The translations under genes were made by a program, and so were the position numbers. A stretch of DNA of 64,000 bases from CAVQND01 sp964653485. GTDB lineage: Bacteria; Verrucomicrobiota; Verrucomicrobiia; Limisphaerales; UBA8199. The notes under the pieces were generated by a model. It was not told the origin of the DNA. It made no database searches and worked only from the letters and a program-made list of their open reading frames with translations. The DNA is taken from NCBI GenBank assembly GCA_964653485.1, contig CAZZFF010000009.1, forward strand, positions 17,770 to 81,769. The letters are read 5' to 3'. Positions 1 to 8,977 of the stretch are shown here, in pieces; positions within the stretch are counted from its first letter, which is position 1, and each line of letters starts with the position of its first letter.

Positions 1-1
1 T

Positions 2-391
2 CGGGCGGAGGTCGAGAACCAATACACCCGCGCCGTCCGCAAGCAAGGCAACCTCCCTGCCAGGCAACTCATCCGCGAGGTCTTCCGGGTGGTTCCCCGC
101 AAGTGGCGAGGCATTGGGCAAATCGCTCAAAGCGGGCTGGGCCTGAATGATGATTACAAGGCATTCGACGCGGAGATCAAATTCGGTGTGGCCGAACTCC
201 GGGTCGAGGAACCTTCCGAGTGCCTGAGCGGCCTGGTCTTGCAGGGCAAATTGAAACCGCGCGAGTGCCCGGCCTTCGGCTCCCGCTGCACCCCCGAACA
301 TCCGCTTGGCGCCACTATGGTATCTTCCGAAGGCGCCTGCGCCGCCTACTACCGATACCGGCGCGAACCTGCCCCGGCCGCCGCCGGTTGA
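2..391 (+). CDS. hypD: HypD, [NiFe]-hydrogenase maturation protein (C-terminal part, cut by window start)
   Basis: About 129 C-terminal residues are open from base 2. HypD, with HypC, builds and delivers the Fe(CN)2CO group of [NiFe] hydrogenases in the cytoplasm and carries a [4Fe-4S] cluster. The visible part contains RVVPRKWRGIG, the cysteine-bearing stretch ECPAFGSRCTPEHPLGA and the ending MVSSEGACAAYYRYRR, all typical of the HypD C-terminus; these cysteines are cluster or redox residues in the family. The start lies outside the window. hypE follows 25 bases downstream on the same strand, so this is the tail of a hyp operon. The identification is secure; completeness cannot be judged. Confidence 0.93.
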   Translation, partial: RAEVENQYTRAVRKQGNLPARQLIREVFRVVPRKWRGIGQIAQSGLGLNDDYKAFDAEIKFGVAELRVEEPSECLSGLVLQGKLKPRECPAFGSRCTPEHPLGATMVSSEGACAAYYRYRREPAPAAAG

Positions 392-416
392 TTTGACGAC
401 CTTCGGACTTTCCATC

Positions 417-1472
417 ATGCACTCCCCAACTGACTTCACTCCGTCCTGTCCATTCCCGATTCAGAACTATCCGCGCGTCCTGATGGCCCACGGCGGCGGT
501 GGCAGGCTGACGCACCAACTCATCTCCCGGATGTTCATGACGGCCTTCCGGAATCCGCTCCTGGAACCGATGCACGATTCGAGCGTGTTTGAAGTCGGCG
601 GCCGGCGCCTGGCGTTCACGACCGACTCTTACGTGGTGCGGCCTTTGTTTTTCCCAGGCGGCGACCTCGGCTCCCTGGCTATCCATGGAACGGTCAACGA
701 CCTTGCAATGTCCGGCGCGCGGCCGCTTTATCTGAGCGCCGCCTTCATCATTGAAGAAGGGCTGCCCATGGAGACGCTGTGGAAAATCGTCTCCTCGATG
801 CAGCAAGCCGCCCAGGCGGCCGGCGTCCAGATCATCACCGGCGATACCAAGGTGGTGGACAAGGGCAAAGGCGACAATCTCTTCATCAACACCGCCGGCG
901 TGGGCCTGCTTGAACACTCGCTGACGATTGCCCCTCAGAGCGTCCGGCCGGGCGACGCCATCCTGGTCAACGGCGACCTGGGCCGGCACGGCATGGCAAT
1001 CATGGCCGTTCGGGAGGGTCTCCAGTTCGATAGCGCCATCGAGAGCGATTCCGCCCCTCTGGCCGAAGCGGTGCTGGATTTGGTGCGCTCCTCCATCGAG
1101 ATTCATTGCCTGCGCGACCTGACTCGCGGCGGCTTGGGCAGCGTCCTCAACGAGATTGCCGAAGGGGCCAATCTCACCCCGCTGGTCGAGGAGAACCTCA
1201 TCCCCGTGCGGGAGGACGTCCGCGGCGCCTGCGAAATCCTGGGACTGGACCCGCTGCACGTGGCCTGCGAAGGCCGCTTCGCCGCCTTCGTTCCCGAGCG
1301 CGACGCCGACCGCGCCGTGGCTATCCTTCGCAAGCATCCGGCCAGCGTCGGCGCCTGCCGCATCGGCAAGGTCACCGGCCAGCACACCCCCCAGGTCCTG
1401 CTCAAGAGCACGCTCGGCACTCAGCGCATCCTCGATATGCTCAGCGGCGAGCAGTTGCCGCGTATTTGCTGA
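417..1472 (+). CDS. hypE: HypE, hydrogenase maturation dehydratase
   Basis: About 351 aa, normal HypE length. HypE dehydrates the carbamoyl group placed on its C-terminal cysteine by HypF, giving the thiocyanate that becomes the CN ligands of [NiFe] hydrogenase. The N-terminus has the AIRS/PurM-like glycine motif (MAHGGGGRLTHQL), then TTDSYVVRPLFFPGGD and GTVNDLAMSGARP. The protein ends exactly in PRIC, the obligatory C-terminal cysteine. I chose ATG 417 over a longer reading from 306 because the longer one runs through the end of hypD. The hydrogenase itself is not in the window. Confidence 0.95.
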   Translation: MHSPTDFTPSCPFPIQNYPRVLMAHGGGGRLTHQLISRMFMTAFRNPLLEPMHDSSVFEVGGRRLAFTTDSYVVRPLFFPGGDLGSLAIHGTVNDLAMSGARPLYLSAAFIIEEGLPMETLWKIVSSMQQAAQAAGVQIITGDTKVVDKGKGDNLFINTAGVGLLEHSLTIAPQSVRPGDAILVNGDLGRHGMAIMAVREGLQFDSAIESDSAPLAEAVLDLVRSSIEIHCLRDLTRGGLGSVLNEIAEGANLTPLVEENLIPVREDVRGACEILGLDPLHVACEGRFAAFVPERDADRAVAILRKHPASVGACRIGKVTGQHTPQVLLKSTLGTQRILDMLSGEQLPRIC

Positions 1473-1578
1473 AAGCGATTTGCCGGAGCAGGAGTGTCTT
1501 CGGCGGCAGCGTCGTTTGACAGCCGGTTAGGCGAGAAATCTTGTGGCGTTTGCGTTCCGTTTTTGGCTACCTCAGACC

Positions 1579-3795
1579 ATGCGTTCCTTCCGACATCTTC
1601 TCGCCGTCTCGAATCCATTCAGACCCGCCTGGTTCCGTCAGTGTCTTTTTGCCTTTTGGCTCATGGCCGCGCTTTGTGTCGGCGCTGGCGAGCAACCTGC
1701 GCCGACGCTTGAGTTGAACAACCTGGCGTTCTTTCTGGGCCGCGAATACTTCGTCCTGCGGAGCGGGCGGGCGCAGATGGTTGTGCAGGCGGACCGGGCG
1801 GACCTCGGGCCGGCCCTGACGTATCTTCTGTTCGACGCGGAGAATGCGCGCCAGAGCGCGGCCAAAGAGGGGGCGTTCAACTTCACGCCGGGCCAGGGGT
1901 TCGGGTCGAGCGGTCTGGTGGTGGAATTGGGGGGATTTCCCTTCACCGCCCTGGGCCACCGCACCGAGACACGCTGGGTGTCCGAGGATGGCATCCCGGC
2001 GGTCGAGGCGGTCTGGTGGGCGGGAGGCGTGCGGGTGACCGAGAGGATTTCCGCCCTTTCGACCAACGGGGTGTACCGGCGCGCCATCCGCCTGGCGGGC
2101 GCCCATCTGCTCGGGGAGGAGAGCGTCCTGTTGCGCCTGGCCTTGCCGCCGGGAGAGCGCCGGGCCGAGGGATCGTTCCTGCTCCAGAGCGGCCGCGGCG
2201 CCCGCACGGCGCTGGCCTCGCTCGGCAGCGCCCCCGCCCAGGTCTCGGAAGAAAAGGGCGCGCTCGAGATCGGCCCCCTGACCGTAACGCCGGGAGCCGA
2301 GACGCGGGTCGATACGTTGCTCTTCGTTCAAATCCCCGCCGGCGACGGGCAGGGCTTCCTCGATGAGGTGCGCGCCACGGCGGTCTCCGGGGCAGCGCCT
2401 GAGTTGGCAGCGACCCGCCGGAGTTGGGCTGCGGCCTCTTCGATTACAACGCCCGACCGCACCGTGCGGGAGTTGTTCGACAAGGCCCGTTTTGGGCTGC
2501 CGGGAATGATCGGGGATGAAGGCACGATGGACGCCGGCATTTTCGAGTACGGCGCCCAATGGGTGCGCGACACCTCGAACACCGCCCTCGGAGCGCTTCA
2601 CGCCGGGCATTTCGAATTGGCCCGCGCAGCCCTGGTCCGCATCCTGACCAAGATGATCACGCCCGAGGGCGCAACCATGATCGCCGGCAGCTTCGATTCC
2701 CCTGACCGTGAGCAGTTTGACCAGATGGGCGAACTGTTGCATTGCCTGCGCGACTATTGCGACTGGACCGGTGACGACAGCCTGGTGCGCGAGCACCGCC
2801 AACTGTTGCTTGCCTTGATCGAGCGCCCCCTTCAGCCACGGTTCCGCGACGACACCGGGATGGTGCATAACCGGCGGGAGTTCTGGGAGAGGACTTTCGA
2901 GGATGCTTATGAACTGGCCTATCAGACGTATGTCATCCTCGGCCTTCGCGAGGCAATCGTTTTGGCTCCCGCCCTGGGCGCCCAGGACCGAGTGGCGCGC
3001 TGGGGACAGGAGGCCGAGCGGATTCAAAAGGCCATGCTCGAACACCCCACTCGCGCCCTGGTGGACCGGGGACGCCTCATCAAGCGTCGCAACCTCACCG
3101 GGGAGGTGGCGGACCGCCTGACGAACTCTCCCGGCTTTCAACCGGACGTGCCTTTGAACACCGAGAAGCATCACCGGCTGCTACCGGACGCCTCGATGGC
3201 CCTGCCCATCGCCTTGGGCGTCGTCGAACCCCGTTCTGAACTCGCCCGCCGCACGATCGAGGACCTCGAGCAGCTCTGGAACACTCGCTGGTCCGACGGC
3301 GGCTACGACCGCTACCACACCAGTGTCCAGCCCGATCAGCCCGGCCCGTGGCCCTTCGCGACCTGCTTTATCCTGCGCGCTCAGCACGAGGCGCGGCTCT
3401 TTGACCGCAGCCGCCGCTCCCTCGAATGGCTCAACACGGTCCAGGGCGGACGGGCAGGGGCGTGGTTCGAGGAAATCCCCTCCGTTCGTTCCCTCAGCCG
3501 CTCGTGCGGCCTGGTGCAGTGGACGTCCGGGGAAATCGCGCTCTTCGCCGTGCGCCACTACCTCGGCGTTCGCTTCGAGAACCGCGCCCTGGTGATTCGT
3601 CCGGCGCTGTATCCCGGCAGCCCTCCGGTCTCCGCCGATCTCCGCTTCCGGCAGGCGCGCCTGCGCCTGGACATCAACGGCAGCGGCCCGATCCGAAAAG
3701 CCGTCGTGAACGGTAAAACCGCGAGGCTCGACAAAGACGGCTCCCTCCGTTTGCCGCCCGGTTTCGAGGGCGGCACTGTCGTTTGCCTTGAATAG
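1579..3795 (+). CDS. Secreted (alpha/alpha)6-barrel glycosidase-like protein
   Basis: About 738 aa. The N-terminus is basic followed by the hydrophobic run FAFWLMAALCVGAG, a probable Sec signal. Residues about 40-290 look like a beta-sandwich; residues about 300-680 have the helical-hairpin pattern of six-hairpin glycosidases (QWVRDTSNTALGALHAG, GELLHCLRDYCDWTGDD, GGYDRYHTSVQPDQPGPWPF), and a short beta domain closes the protein. This resembles GH15/GH63/GH78-type bacterial glucosidases, but no family-defining catalytic pair is certain. A GTG at 1543 would also read in frame; ATG 1579 gives the better signal peptide. Substrate unknown; periplasmic or extracellular polysaccharide breakdown is inferred. 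Confidence 0.6.
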   Translation: MRSFRHLLAVSNPFRPAWFRQCLFAFWLMAALCVGAGEQPAPTLELNNLAFFLGREYFVLRSGRAQMVVQADRADLGPALTYLLFDAENARQSAAKEGAFNFTPGQGFGSSGLVVELGGFPFTALGHRTETRWVSEDGIPAVEAVWWAGGVRVTERISALSTNGVYRRAIRLAGAHLLGEESVLLRLALPPGERRAEGSFLLQSGRGARTALASLGSAPAQVSEEKGALEIGPLTVTPGAETRVDTLLFVQIPAGDGQGFLDEVRATAVSGAAPELAATRRSWAAASSITTPDRTVRELFDKARFGLPGMIGDEGTMDAGIFEYGAQWVRDTSNTALGALHAGHFELARAALVRILTKMITPEGATMIAGSFDSPDREQFDQMGELLHCLRDYCDWTGDDSLVREHRQLLLALIERPLQPRFRDDTGMVHNRREFWERTFEDAYELAYQTYVILGLREAIVLAPALGAQDRVARWGQEAERIQKAMLEHPTRALVDRGRLIKRRNLTGEVADRLTNSPGFQPDVPLNTEKHHRLLPDASMALPIALGVVEPRSELARRTIEDLEQLWNTRWSDGGYDRYHTSVQPDQPGPWPFATCFILRAQHEARLFDRSRRSLEWLNTVQGGRAGAWFEEIPSVRSLSRSCGLVQWTSGEIALFAVRHYLGVRFENRALVIRPALYPGSPPVSADLRFRQARLRLDINGSGPIRKAVVNGKTARLDKDGSLRLPPGFEGGTVVCLE

Positions 3796-3864
3796 GTGGA
3801 ATTAGCTTCAGTCTAACAATAAAGGGCTGCAAGTTGAGCAGCTCGATCGTGACCATTGCAATCT

Positions 3865-4665
3865 ATGATAGCGAGAAAGCTCAAACGGCTCGGCTCGGTC
3901 GTAGCGGCAGCCTTACCGCTGCTTGCGAGCTACGCCCAAACACCGTCTTCCACACCCTCTTCGACGCCAGTGATGGCCGCGCCCACTCCGCCCAACCCAG
4001 GCGATGCCGCGCCGGACACAAAGTCCGGTTTTCCTCCGAATGTGGCCGAAGTGGTCAAGCTGGCCCAGTCGAAGGTGGGAGACGAGGTAGTCATCGCGTT
4101 CATCAAAAACTCACAGTCCCCTTTTGGCCTTAGCGCCGGCGATGTCCTTGCCCTCAAGGATGCGGGGCTCTCCTCGCCGGTTGTGGCGGCGATGCTCTCA
4201 CACGATACCGGTTTGAAGCCCCGGCATGAGGCCCTCGCCACTCCTCCGCCCACCGCCTCAGGGACTCCGTCTCCTTCCTACACCTACCAGCAGAAGCTCT
4301 ACGGGCCGGCTTCGGATGCGGGGACGGCACCGGGCAGCGCGCCAACGCCGGCGCCGCCGAGCCCGCAGACAGCCCCTCCGGATCAACCGTTGGCTTCCGC
4401 GCAGCTCGTCCCAGCCCAGCCGCCCGCAGCGCCAGCCCCGATTGTGGTCCAACAGCCGCCTCCATCTCCGCGCGTGGAGGTTGTCACCGCGGCGCCGAGC
4501 CCGGGTTACTATTGGGCGCCGGGTTACTGGTCCTGGCGCGGCGGCGCCTGGATTTGGATCGGCGGCTGCTGGGCGCCTCGCCCTTATGCCGGCGCGGTCT
4601 GGATCGGCGGACGTTGGGGCTGGGGTGGGCGGGGCTACGTTTGGATTGGAGGGAGATGGAGGTAG
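3865..4665 (+). CDS. Secreted WxxGxW-repeat protein, function unknown
   Basis: About 266 aa. A basic N-terminus and hydrophobic stretch ending in LLASYAQ form a likely signal peptide. Residues about 45-115 form a compact segment (VAEVVKLAQSKVGDEVVIAFIKNS, LSAGDVLALKDAGLSSPVVAAML), resembling short helical domains of exported verrucomicrobial proteins. A long Pro/Ala-rich linker follows. The last about 55 residues carry repeated aromatic-glycine units such as YYWAPGYWSW, WIWIGGCWAPRP and YVWIGGRW, the YxWGxW/WxxGxW type seen in cell-surface proteins. ATG 3865 is preferred to TTG 3856. It stands alone behind the glycosidase-like gene; function not known. Confidence 0.6.
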   Translation: MIARKLKRLGSVVAAALPLLASYAQTPSSTPSSTPVMAAPTPPNPGDAAPDTKSGFPPNVAEVVKLAQSKVGDEVVIAFIKNSQSPFGLSAGDVLALKDAGLSSPVVAAMLSHDTGLKPRHEALATPPPTASGTPSPSYTYQQKLYGPASDAGTAPGSAPTPAPPSPQTAPPDQPLASAQLVPAQPPAAPAPIVVQQPPPSPRVEVVTAAPSPGYYWAPGYWSWRGGAWIWIGGCWAPRPYAGAVWIGGRWGWGGRGYVWIGGRWR

Positions 4666-4690
4666 GAGGAGGGATGGACAAGGGGAGAAG

Positions 4691-4764
4691 CCGGAACCCA
4701 AATCCGAAATCCGAAACCCGAAATCTGAAGTCTGGAATCTCAAATCTCAAATCTGAAATCCGAA
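4691..4764. repeat. Degenerate 8-9-mer tandem repeat (AATCCGAAA / AATCTGAAA)
   Basis: Between two plus-strand genes lie about eight imperfect units: AAATCCGAAATCCGAAACCC, then AAATCTGAAG, TCTGGAATCT, CAAATCTCAAATCTG and AAATCCGAA. AT-rich compared with surrounding DNA and non-coding by position. Function unknown. Confidence 0.75.
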
Positions 4765-4855
4765 GGGCGAAGCCCCCGCTTCGATGTTCCAGATGCCCGC
4801 AGGATGTTTCATGAAACAATTTGCACCGCGAGCGAGCCTGCTTCATAGTCCCGAC

Positions 4856-6274
4856 ATGAACATCAAGTCTAGTGAAACCAATCTCACACGCCGGCAATTC
4901 TTGCGCGGCACCGCGTTGTCCACCGCCACGTTTATGATCCTGCCCGGCTCGGTGTTGGGCCTGCGCGGGGCAACTTCTCCCAATGAAAAGCTCAACATCG
5001 CCGGCATCGGCATCGGCGGCCAGGGCGGGAGCGACCTAGCCCAGATGGAGAGCGAGAACATCGTCGCTTTGTGCGATGTGGATAAGAACCACGCCGCCCA
5101 TACGTTCAAACGGTATCCGAAGGCGAAGCAGTTTACGGACTATCGGATCATGCTCGATGAGATGAAGGAGATCGATGCGGTTGTTGTGGGCACCCCGGAC
5201 CATCACCATGCCTTCGCCTCGATGGCCGCCATCAAGCGCGGCAAACATGTCTATTGTGAGAAGCCGCTGACTCACTCGGTCTGGGAAGCGCGCCGGTTGG
5301 CGCAAGCCGCCCGCGAAGCAAGGGTGGCCACACAGATGGGTAACCAGGGCCAAGCCTCGAGGGAAACGCGCCGCCTTTGTGAATTCGTCTGGGCCGGCGC
5401 CATCGGCAAGGTGCGCCAAGCGCATATCTGGACCGACCGGCCCTCCAACGGCTTGTTCAACGAGTACTGGCCCCAGGGCGTTGCCCGTCCGACCGCTACT
5501 CCCCCGGTGCCCTCGACCTTGGACTGGGATTTGTGGCTTGGACCGGCGCCGTTGCGTCCCTATAATCCGGCCTACCTGCCCTTCGTTTGGCGCGGTTGGT
5601 GGGACTTCGGGACCGGCGCCCTGGGCGACATCGGCTGCCATTCGATGGACCCGGTCTTTCGCGCCCTCAAGCTAGCCGCTCCCATCAGCGTTCAGGCCTC
5701 TTCCACGCGGGTCAACGAGGAAACCTTCCCGCTCGGCTCGATCGTGACCTACCAGTTCCCGGCCCGGCACGCCGCGCCGCAGGACAACAACTATCATATC
5801 CGCGGCCTGAGCGGCGTTGAAGCCGGAGCCGTCGAGATGCCCGCCTGCAAGCTCGTCTGGTACGACGGCGGGTTGCGCCCGCCTCGCCCCGAGGGCCTCC
5901 CCGAAGGGGTCAAGATGGGCGACAATGGGCGGCTCTTGGTCGGCGAAAAGGGCTTCATCCTCAACGATCAGATATACCCCGAATCCTGCGCCAAGGAGGT
6001 CGGAGACTTGCCTCGCACCATCCCGCCTTCCCCTGGGCATTACAAGGAGTGGATAGCGGCTGCCAAGGGCGGCAAACCTGGCGGCGTCAATTTCGATTGG
6101 GCCGGTCCCCTGGCCGAATCGGTCCTCCTGGGCAACGTGGCCTTACGGGTCCAACTTCGCGAAGAACTCACCCTCTACCGGCTGCTCTGGGATTCGGAGA
6201 ACCTCAAGTTCACCAATCTCGATGACGCCAATAAGTTCATCCACCGCGAGTACCGCGCCGGCTGGACCTTGTAG
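4856..6274 (+). CDS. TAT-exported Gfo/Idh/MocA-family oxidoreductase
   Basis: About 472 aa. The N-terminus has a twin-arginine signal (TRRQFLRG) followed by a hydrophobic stretch up to LRGATSPNEK. Then a Rossmann nucleotide-binding start (LNIAGIGIGGQGGSDL), VALCDVDKN, the conserved VVVGTPDHHHAFASMAAIKRGKHVYCEKPLT with the EKP lysine motif, and a C-terminal GFO_IDH_MocA-type domain (GWWDFGTGALGDIGCHSMD). These enzymes are NAD(P)-dependent sugar or cyclitol oxidoreductases or glycoside hydrolases; exported copies are numerous in Planctomycetota and Verrucomicrobiota. ATG 4856 places the RR motif near the start; ATG 4811 is an alternative. Substrate cannot be told. Confidence 0.88.
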   Translation: MNIKSSETNLTRRQFLRGTALSTATFMILPGSVLGLRGATSPNEKLNIAGIGIGGQGGSDLAQMESENIVALCDVDKNHAAHTFKRYPKAKQFTDYRIMLDEMKEIDAVVVGTPDHHHAFASMAAIKRGKHVYCEKPLTHSVWEARRLAQAAREARVATQMGNQGQASRETRRLCEFVWAGAIGKVRQAHIWTDRPSNGLFNEYWPQGVARPTATPPVPSTLDWDLWLGPAPLRPYNPAYLPFVWRGWWDFGTGALGDIGCHSMDPVFRALKLAAPISVQASSTRVNEETFPLGSIVTYQFPARHAAPQDNNYHIRGLSGVEAGAVEMPACKLVWYDGGLRPPRPEGLPEGVKMGDNGRLLVGEKGFILNDQIYPESCAKEVGDLPRTIPPSPGHYKEWIAAAKGGKPGGVNFDWAGPLAESVLLGNVALRVQLREELTLYRLLWDSENLKFTNLDDANKFIHREYRAGWTL

Positions 6275-6495
6275 GAGGCGGGGGCATCAGGGGCCTGCTT
6301 GTGGCCTGCTCGGGTGCAGGCCAAATTGTCATGGAGTGCGGTGGCAAGCGAAGCGCGACACCGCTTTGGCTCGGGCAGCGCTTGGCGTGTCGGATGTCCC
6401 GCGCGGCCGAAGGCGCCGTCGCCGCTTCGCTCTGCCGGCGCATATAAAAGCGCGGTCGTGAATTGACACGGACCTCGCTTTGTTAGGGAATCTGA
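6275..6495. other. Convergent intergenic region with hairpin and dispersed repeat
   Basis: This 221-base gap separates a plus-strand gene ending at 6274 from glpD ending at 6496 on the minus strand. It holds a perfect 7-bp-stem hairpin GGCCTGC-tcgggt-GCAGGCC (6303-6322), which could end either transcript although no T-run follows, and one copy of a 41-base dispersed repeat (6331-6371). I see no gene here. Confidence 0.6.
6331..6371. repeat. 41-base dispersed repeat, copy 1
   Basis: The stretch beginning ATGGAGTGCGGTGGCAAGCG and ending GACACCGCTTTGGCT recurs at 42131-42171 with one difference seen (A/G at the fifth base). It contains short self-complementary pieces (GCGAAGCGC; AGCG...CGCT). 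Both copies sit between convergent genes. From memory similar text, giving spurious peptides of the form VRWQAKRDTAL, is common in Pedosphaera-like genomes; not verified here. Confidence 0.7.
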
Positions 6496-7992
6496 TCAGC
6501 GCTGTGGCATCACCGTGGCCCGGGTGTACCGCTCGATCTCGGCCACGCGGGTCTGGGCTGACCAGCCGAGCGGCCCGCTCATCCAGTCGGCCGCGCGTTC
6601 GGCCAGTTTTGGGGCCTCGGTGGAATAATAGTGCCAGCTTGTGCGGCGCAGCATGACATCGTCCAGGTGCATAGACCATTCGCTGTTCACGTAGTGCTCC
6701 ACGGCGCACTGGCTTGGTTCGGGCGGCAGAATGCCGCTCAGCCCGGCGGTTTCCTCCGGCGCCAGGAGCGGTTCCTCCGCCGTCCGGCACGGCTCCAACG
6801 CGGTGTTGCCCAACCATTTGACGATACGATCGACAGTCTGCTCGGCCATCAGGCGGTAGGTGGTGAGCTTGCCGCCGGCGACATCCCACCAGCCCGGTTC
6901 GGGACTGTGGATTTCGTGTGAGCGCGACACATCCGAGGGCGCGCCCTTGGGATCGGCTATCAGGGGCCTGAGACCGGCCCAGACGCTCAGGACATCGGAG
7001 TCCCCCAGGCGGGCCCCTGGGAAGAAGTGGTTGACGATCCCCAGCACGTAGGCGATGTCTGAAGCATCGGCGCGGACATCTTCGATGGGTCCGGAATAAT
7101 CGGTGTCCGTCGTGCCGAGGATGGTGCGTTCGCCCCAGGGGATGGCGAAAAGGATGCGCTCGCCTTGAGTCATGACGATGCTGTCGGGCACAGGCACGCG
7201 CTCGCGCTGGACGACCATGTGGATGCCTTTGGTGGCGCGGAGTTTGATCCGGCTGTGAGGGAGGCCATCGGCCCAGGGGCCGGTCGCATTGACCACCGTC
7301 CGGGCCTGCACGAGCCGCTTATCGCCGGTGAGGACGTCCTGGACCCCGCATTCCCAAAGGGCCTTGCGTGCAGCCTGATCGAAACGGCAATAATTGAGGA
7401 TGGCGGCTCCGCTCCCAGCGGCCGAGCGCAGGGTGTCCAGCGTGAGCCGCGCGTCGTTGGTAAAACCGTCATAGTAGCGCACCGCTCCCGCCAGGCCCTC
7501 GCCACTCAAGGCCGGCACGCGTTCATGCACCTGCTCCCGGCTCAGCCAGGCAGACCTGCCCAGGTTGTGTCCGCCGCAGAGCAGGTCATAGACCTTGACA
7601 CCGATCTTGAGTTGCCAAAGCGCCCAATGCGGGTCGCCGCGGTACGCCGGGAAGATAAAAGCCAACGGTTCGGCCAGGTGCGGCGCGATATGGTGGAGGA
7701 TTCGCTTCTCGATGCTGGCCTCGCGCACCAGCCCGATGCGGCCCTGGGCCAGGTAACGAAGCCCGCCGTGGAGCAAACGGCTGGAGCGGCTGCTCGTGCC
7801 GAAGGCAAAATCGTGCTGCTCGACCAGGCCCGTGCGCAGGCCGCGGAGTGCCGCGTCCCGCGCAATGCCGGAACCGACGATGCCCCCGCCGACCACCAGG
7901 ACATCCAGCGGCCCCCGCGTCAATTCTTCAATGGCCCGGGCGCGCCACCCCAGCGGGTTTCGACCCTCGTTCTTGGCGGGAGGCTCGCTCAT
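6496..7992 (-). CDS. glpD: Glycerol-3-phosphate dehydrogenase (FAD-dependent)
   Basis: About 498 aa. Oxidises sn-glycerol-3-phosphate to dihydroxyacetone phosphate and feeds electrons to the quinone pool at the inner membrane. The N-terminal FAD-binding motif VLVVGGGIVGSGIARDAALR, then TSSRSSRLLHGGLRYLAQG and REASIEKRILHHIAPHL, are hallmarks of GlpD/GlpA; NATGPWAD and the WAGLRPL stretch follow. The C-terminal helical domain is present. The start is ambiguous: ATG 7992 (used here) or ATG 8004, both next to a GGAGG. The upstream HAD phosphatase gene stops at 7994, so the two genes abut or overlap and are probably cotranscribed. Confidence 0.92.
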   Translation of the reverse strand: MSEPPAKNEGRNPLGWRARAIEELTRGPLDVLVVGGGIVGSGIARDAALRGLRTGLVEQHDFAFGTSSRSSRLLHGGLRYLAQGRIGLVREASIEKRILHHIAPHLAEPLAFIFPAYRGDPHWALWQLKIGVKVYDLLCGGHNLGRSAWLSREQVHERVPALSGEGLAGAVRYYDGFTNDARLTLDTLRSAAGSGAAILNYCRFDQAARKALWECGVQDVLTGDKRLVQARTVVNATGPWADGLPHSRIKLRATKGIHMVVQRERVPVPDSIVMTQGERILFAIPWGERTILGTTDTDYSGPIEDVRADASDIAYVLGIVNHFFPGARLGDSDVLSVWAGLRPLIADPKGAPSDVSRSHEIHSPEPGWWDVAGGKLTTYRLMAEQTVDRIVKWLGNTALEPCRTAEEPLLAPEETAGLSGILPPEPSQCAVEHYVNSEWSMHLDDVMLRRTSWHYYSTEAPKLAERAADWMSGPLGWSAQTRVAEIERYTRATVMPQR

Positions 7993-7993
7993 C

Positions 7994-8821
7994 TCAGGAG
8001 CCATTCCTCCGCGCTGATTGCAATTGGGCGCCGAATTCGGCCAACGAAGGAAACACAAAATCCGGCGCCGGTTCATGGCTGCGGGCCTGGGCGGCGGTGG
8101 TTTCTCCGGTCAACACCAGCACCCCCACGGCCCCTGTGCGCCGCGCCATCGCCATGTCGGTATAAAGGCGGTCGCCCGCCATGGCGAGCTGCTCCGGCCT
8201 CAAGTGGTGGCGGCGCAAAATCCCCTCCAGCATTGCCGGGTCCGGCTTGCCCAGGACGGCCTTGGGCGGGCAGCCGGTCGCCTTCTCCAGCGCCGCCGTG
8301 ATCGAGCCGCAATCCACCAGCACCGTGGGTTGGTCGGTGGGACAGACCCGGTCCGGATTGGTCGCGAAGTAAGGTTTGCCGCGCGTAATCCACCAGGCCG
8401 CCCGGCAGAGCCGCGGGTAGGTCAGAGTCTGGTCGAAGCCCACGATGACGGCATCGGGACTGGCGCTTGGATCGTCTGGCAGCAGCGTGAACCCGCCGGC
8501 CTCCAAGTCCCGGCACAGGCCGGGGGTGCCCAGGACAAACAACCGTCGCACCGCCGGCCAATCCCGCCGCAGGTACTCGATGGTCGCCTGGGTGGAGGTG
8601 TAAAGCTGGCTCGGTGCGGCTGCGATGCCGATCCGGCCCAAGTGTTCCAGGTAATCCGCCGTGCTCCTCGACGGATTGTTGGTCAGAAACGTATAGCCAA
8701 TCCCCAACTCGTCCAGCGACGCCAGAAAAGGCATCGTAGTTTTGAACAGTATGCCACCCAGGTAAACAGTGCCATCCAGGTCCAGGGCGACATGTCGAAT
8801 GTTGGCGAGCCGGTCGTTCAT
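7994..8821 (-). CDS. HAD-superfamily phosphatase, NagD/IIA type
   Basis: 275 aa. Motif I is ALDLDGTVY (residues about 13-21, nucleophile Asp), motif II lies in FLTNNPSRS, motif III in LGKPDPAML and motif IV in AMAGDRLYTDMAMA, the order of HAD subclass IIA (NagD, p-nitrophenyl phosphatase, phosphoglycolate/glycerol-3-phosphate phosphatases). The cap sits between motifs II and III. Its coupling to glpD suggests a small phosphorylated substrate, possibly glycerol-3-phosphate, but this is inference from context. ATG 8821 is the natural start, giving MNDRLANIRHVALDLDG. Confidence 0.88.
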   Translation of the reverse strand: MNDRLANIRHVALDLDGTVYLGGILFKTTMPFLASLDELGIGYTFLTNNPSRSTADYLEHLGRIGIAAAPSQLYTSTQATIEYLRRDWPAVRRLFVLGTPGLCRDLEAGGFTLLPDDPSASPDAVIVGFDQTLTYPRLCRAAWWITRGKPYFATNPDRVCPTDQPTVLVDCGSITAALEKATGCPPKAVLGKPDPAMLEGILRRHHLRPEQLAMAGDRLYTDMAMARRTGAVGVLVLTGETTAAQARSHEPAPDFVFPSLAEFGAQLQSARRNGS

Positions 8822-8886
8822 CTATCGCATCGACGACTAGGTAATCTGTTCGCCCGCCTAATGTCAATCTTGCCCCCGGTCGGAAC

Positions 8887-8902
8887 GCCGCCTTCAGGCG
8901 GC
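8887..8902. terminator. Hairpin downstream of the NIPSNAP gene
   Basis: GCCGCC-ttca-GGCGGC, a perfect 6-bp GC stem with a 4-base loop, lies about 75 bases past the stop of the minus-strand NIPSNAP gene and before the HAD gene. No T-run follows, so a role in termination is only possible. Confidence 0.35.
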
Positions 8903-8977
8903 AGCGCCGCGCGTGCGGGGGGCGAGTTTCAAGAGAACCTCGCCGCCTTCGTCGCCTCCCGTTTGTCGAGGACCGGC

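Noticed and set aside
315..1385. 356-codon open frame on the minus strand opposite hypE
   Set aside because: Shadow of hypE: the plus strand encodes an unmistakable HypE; long antisense frames are expected at this GC content.
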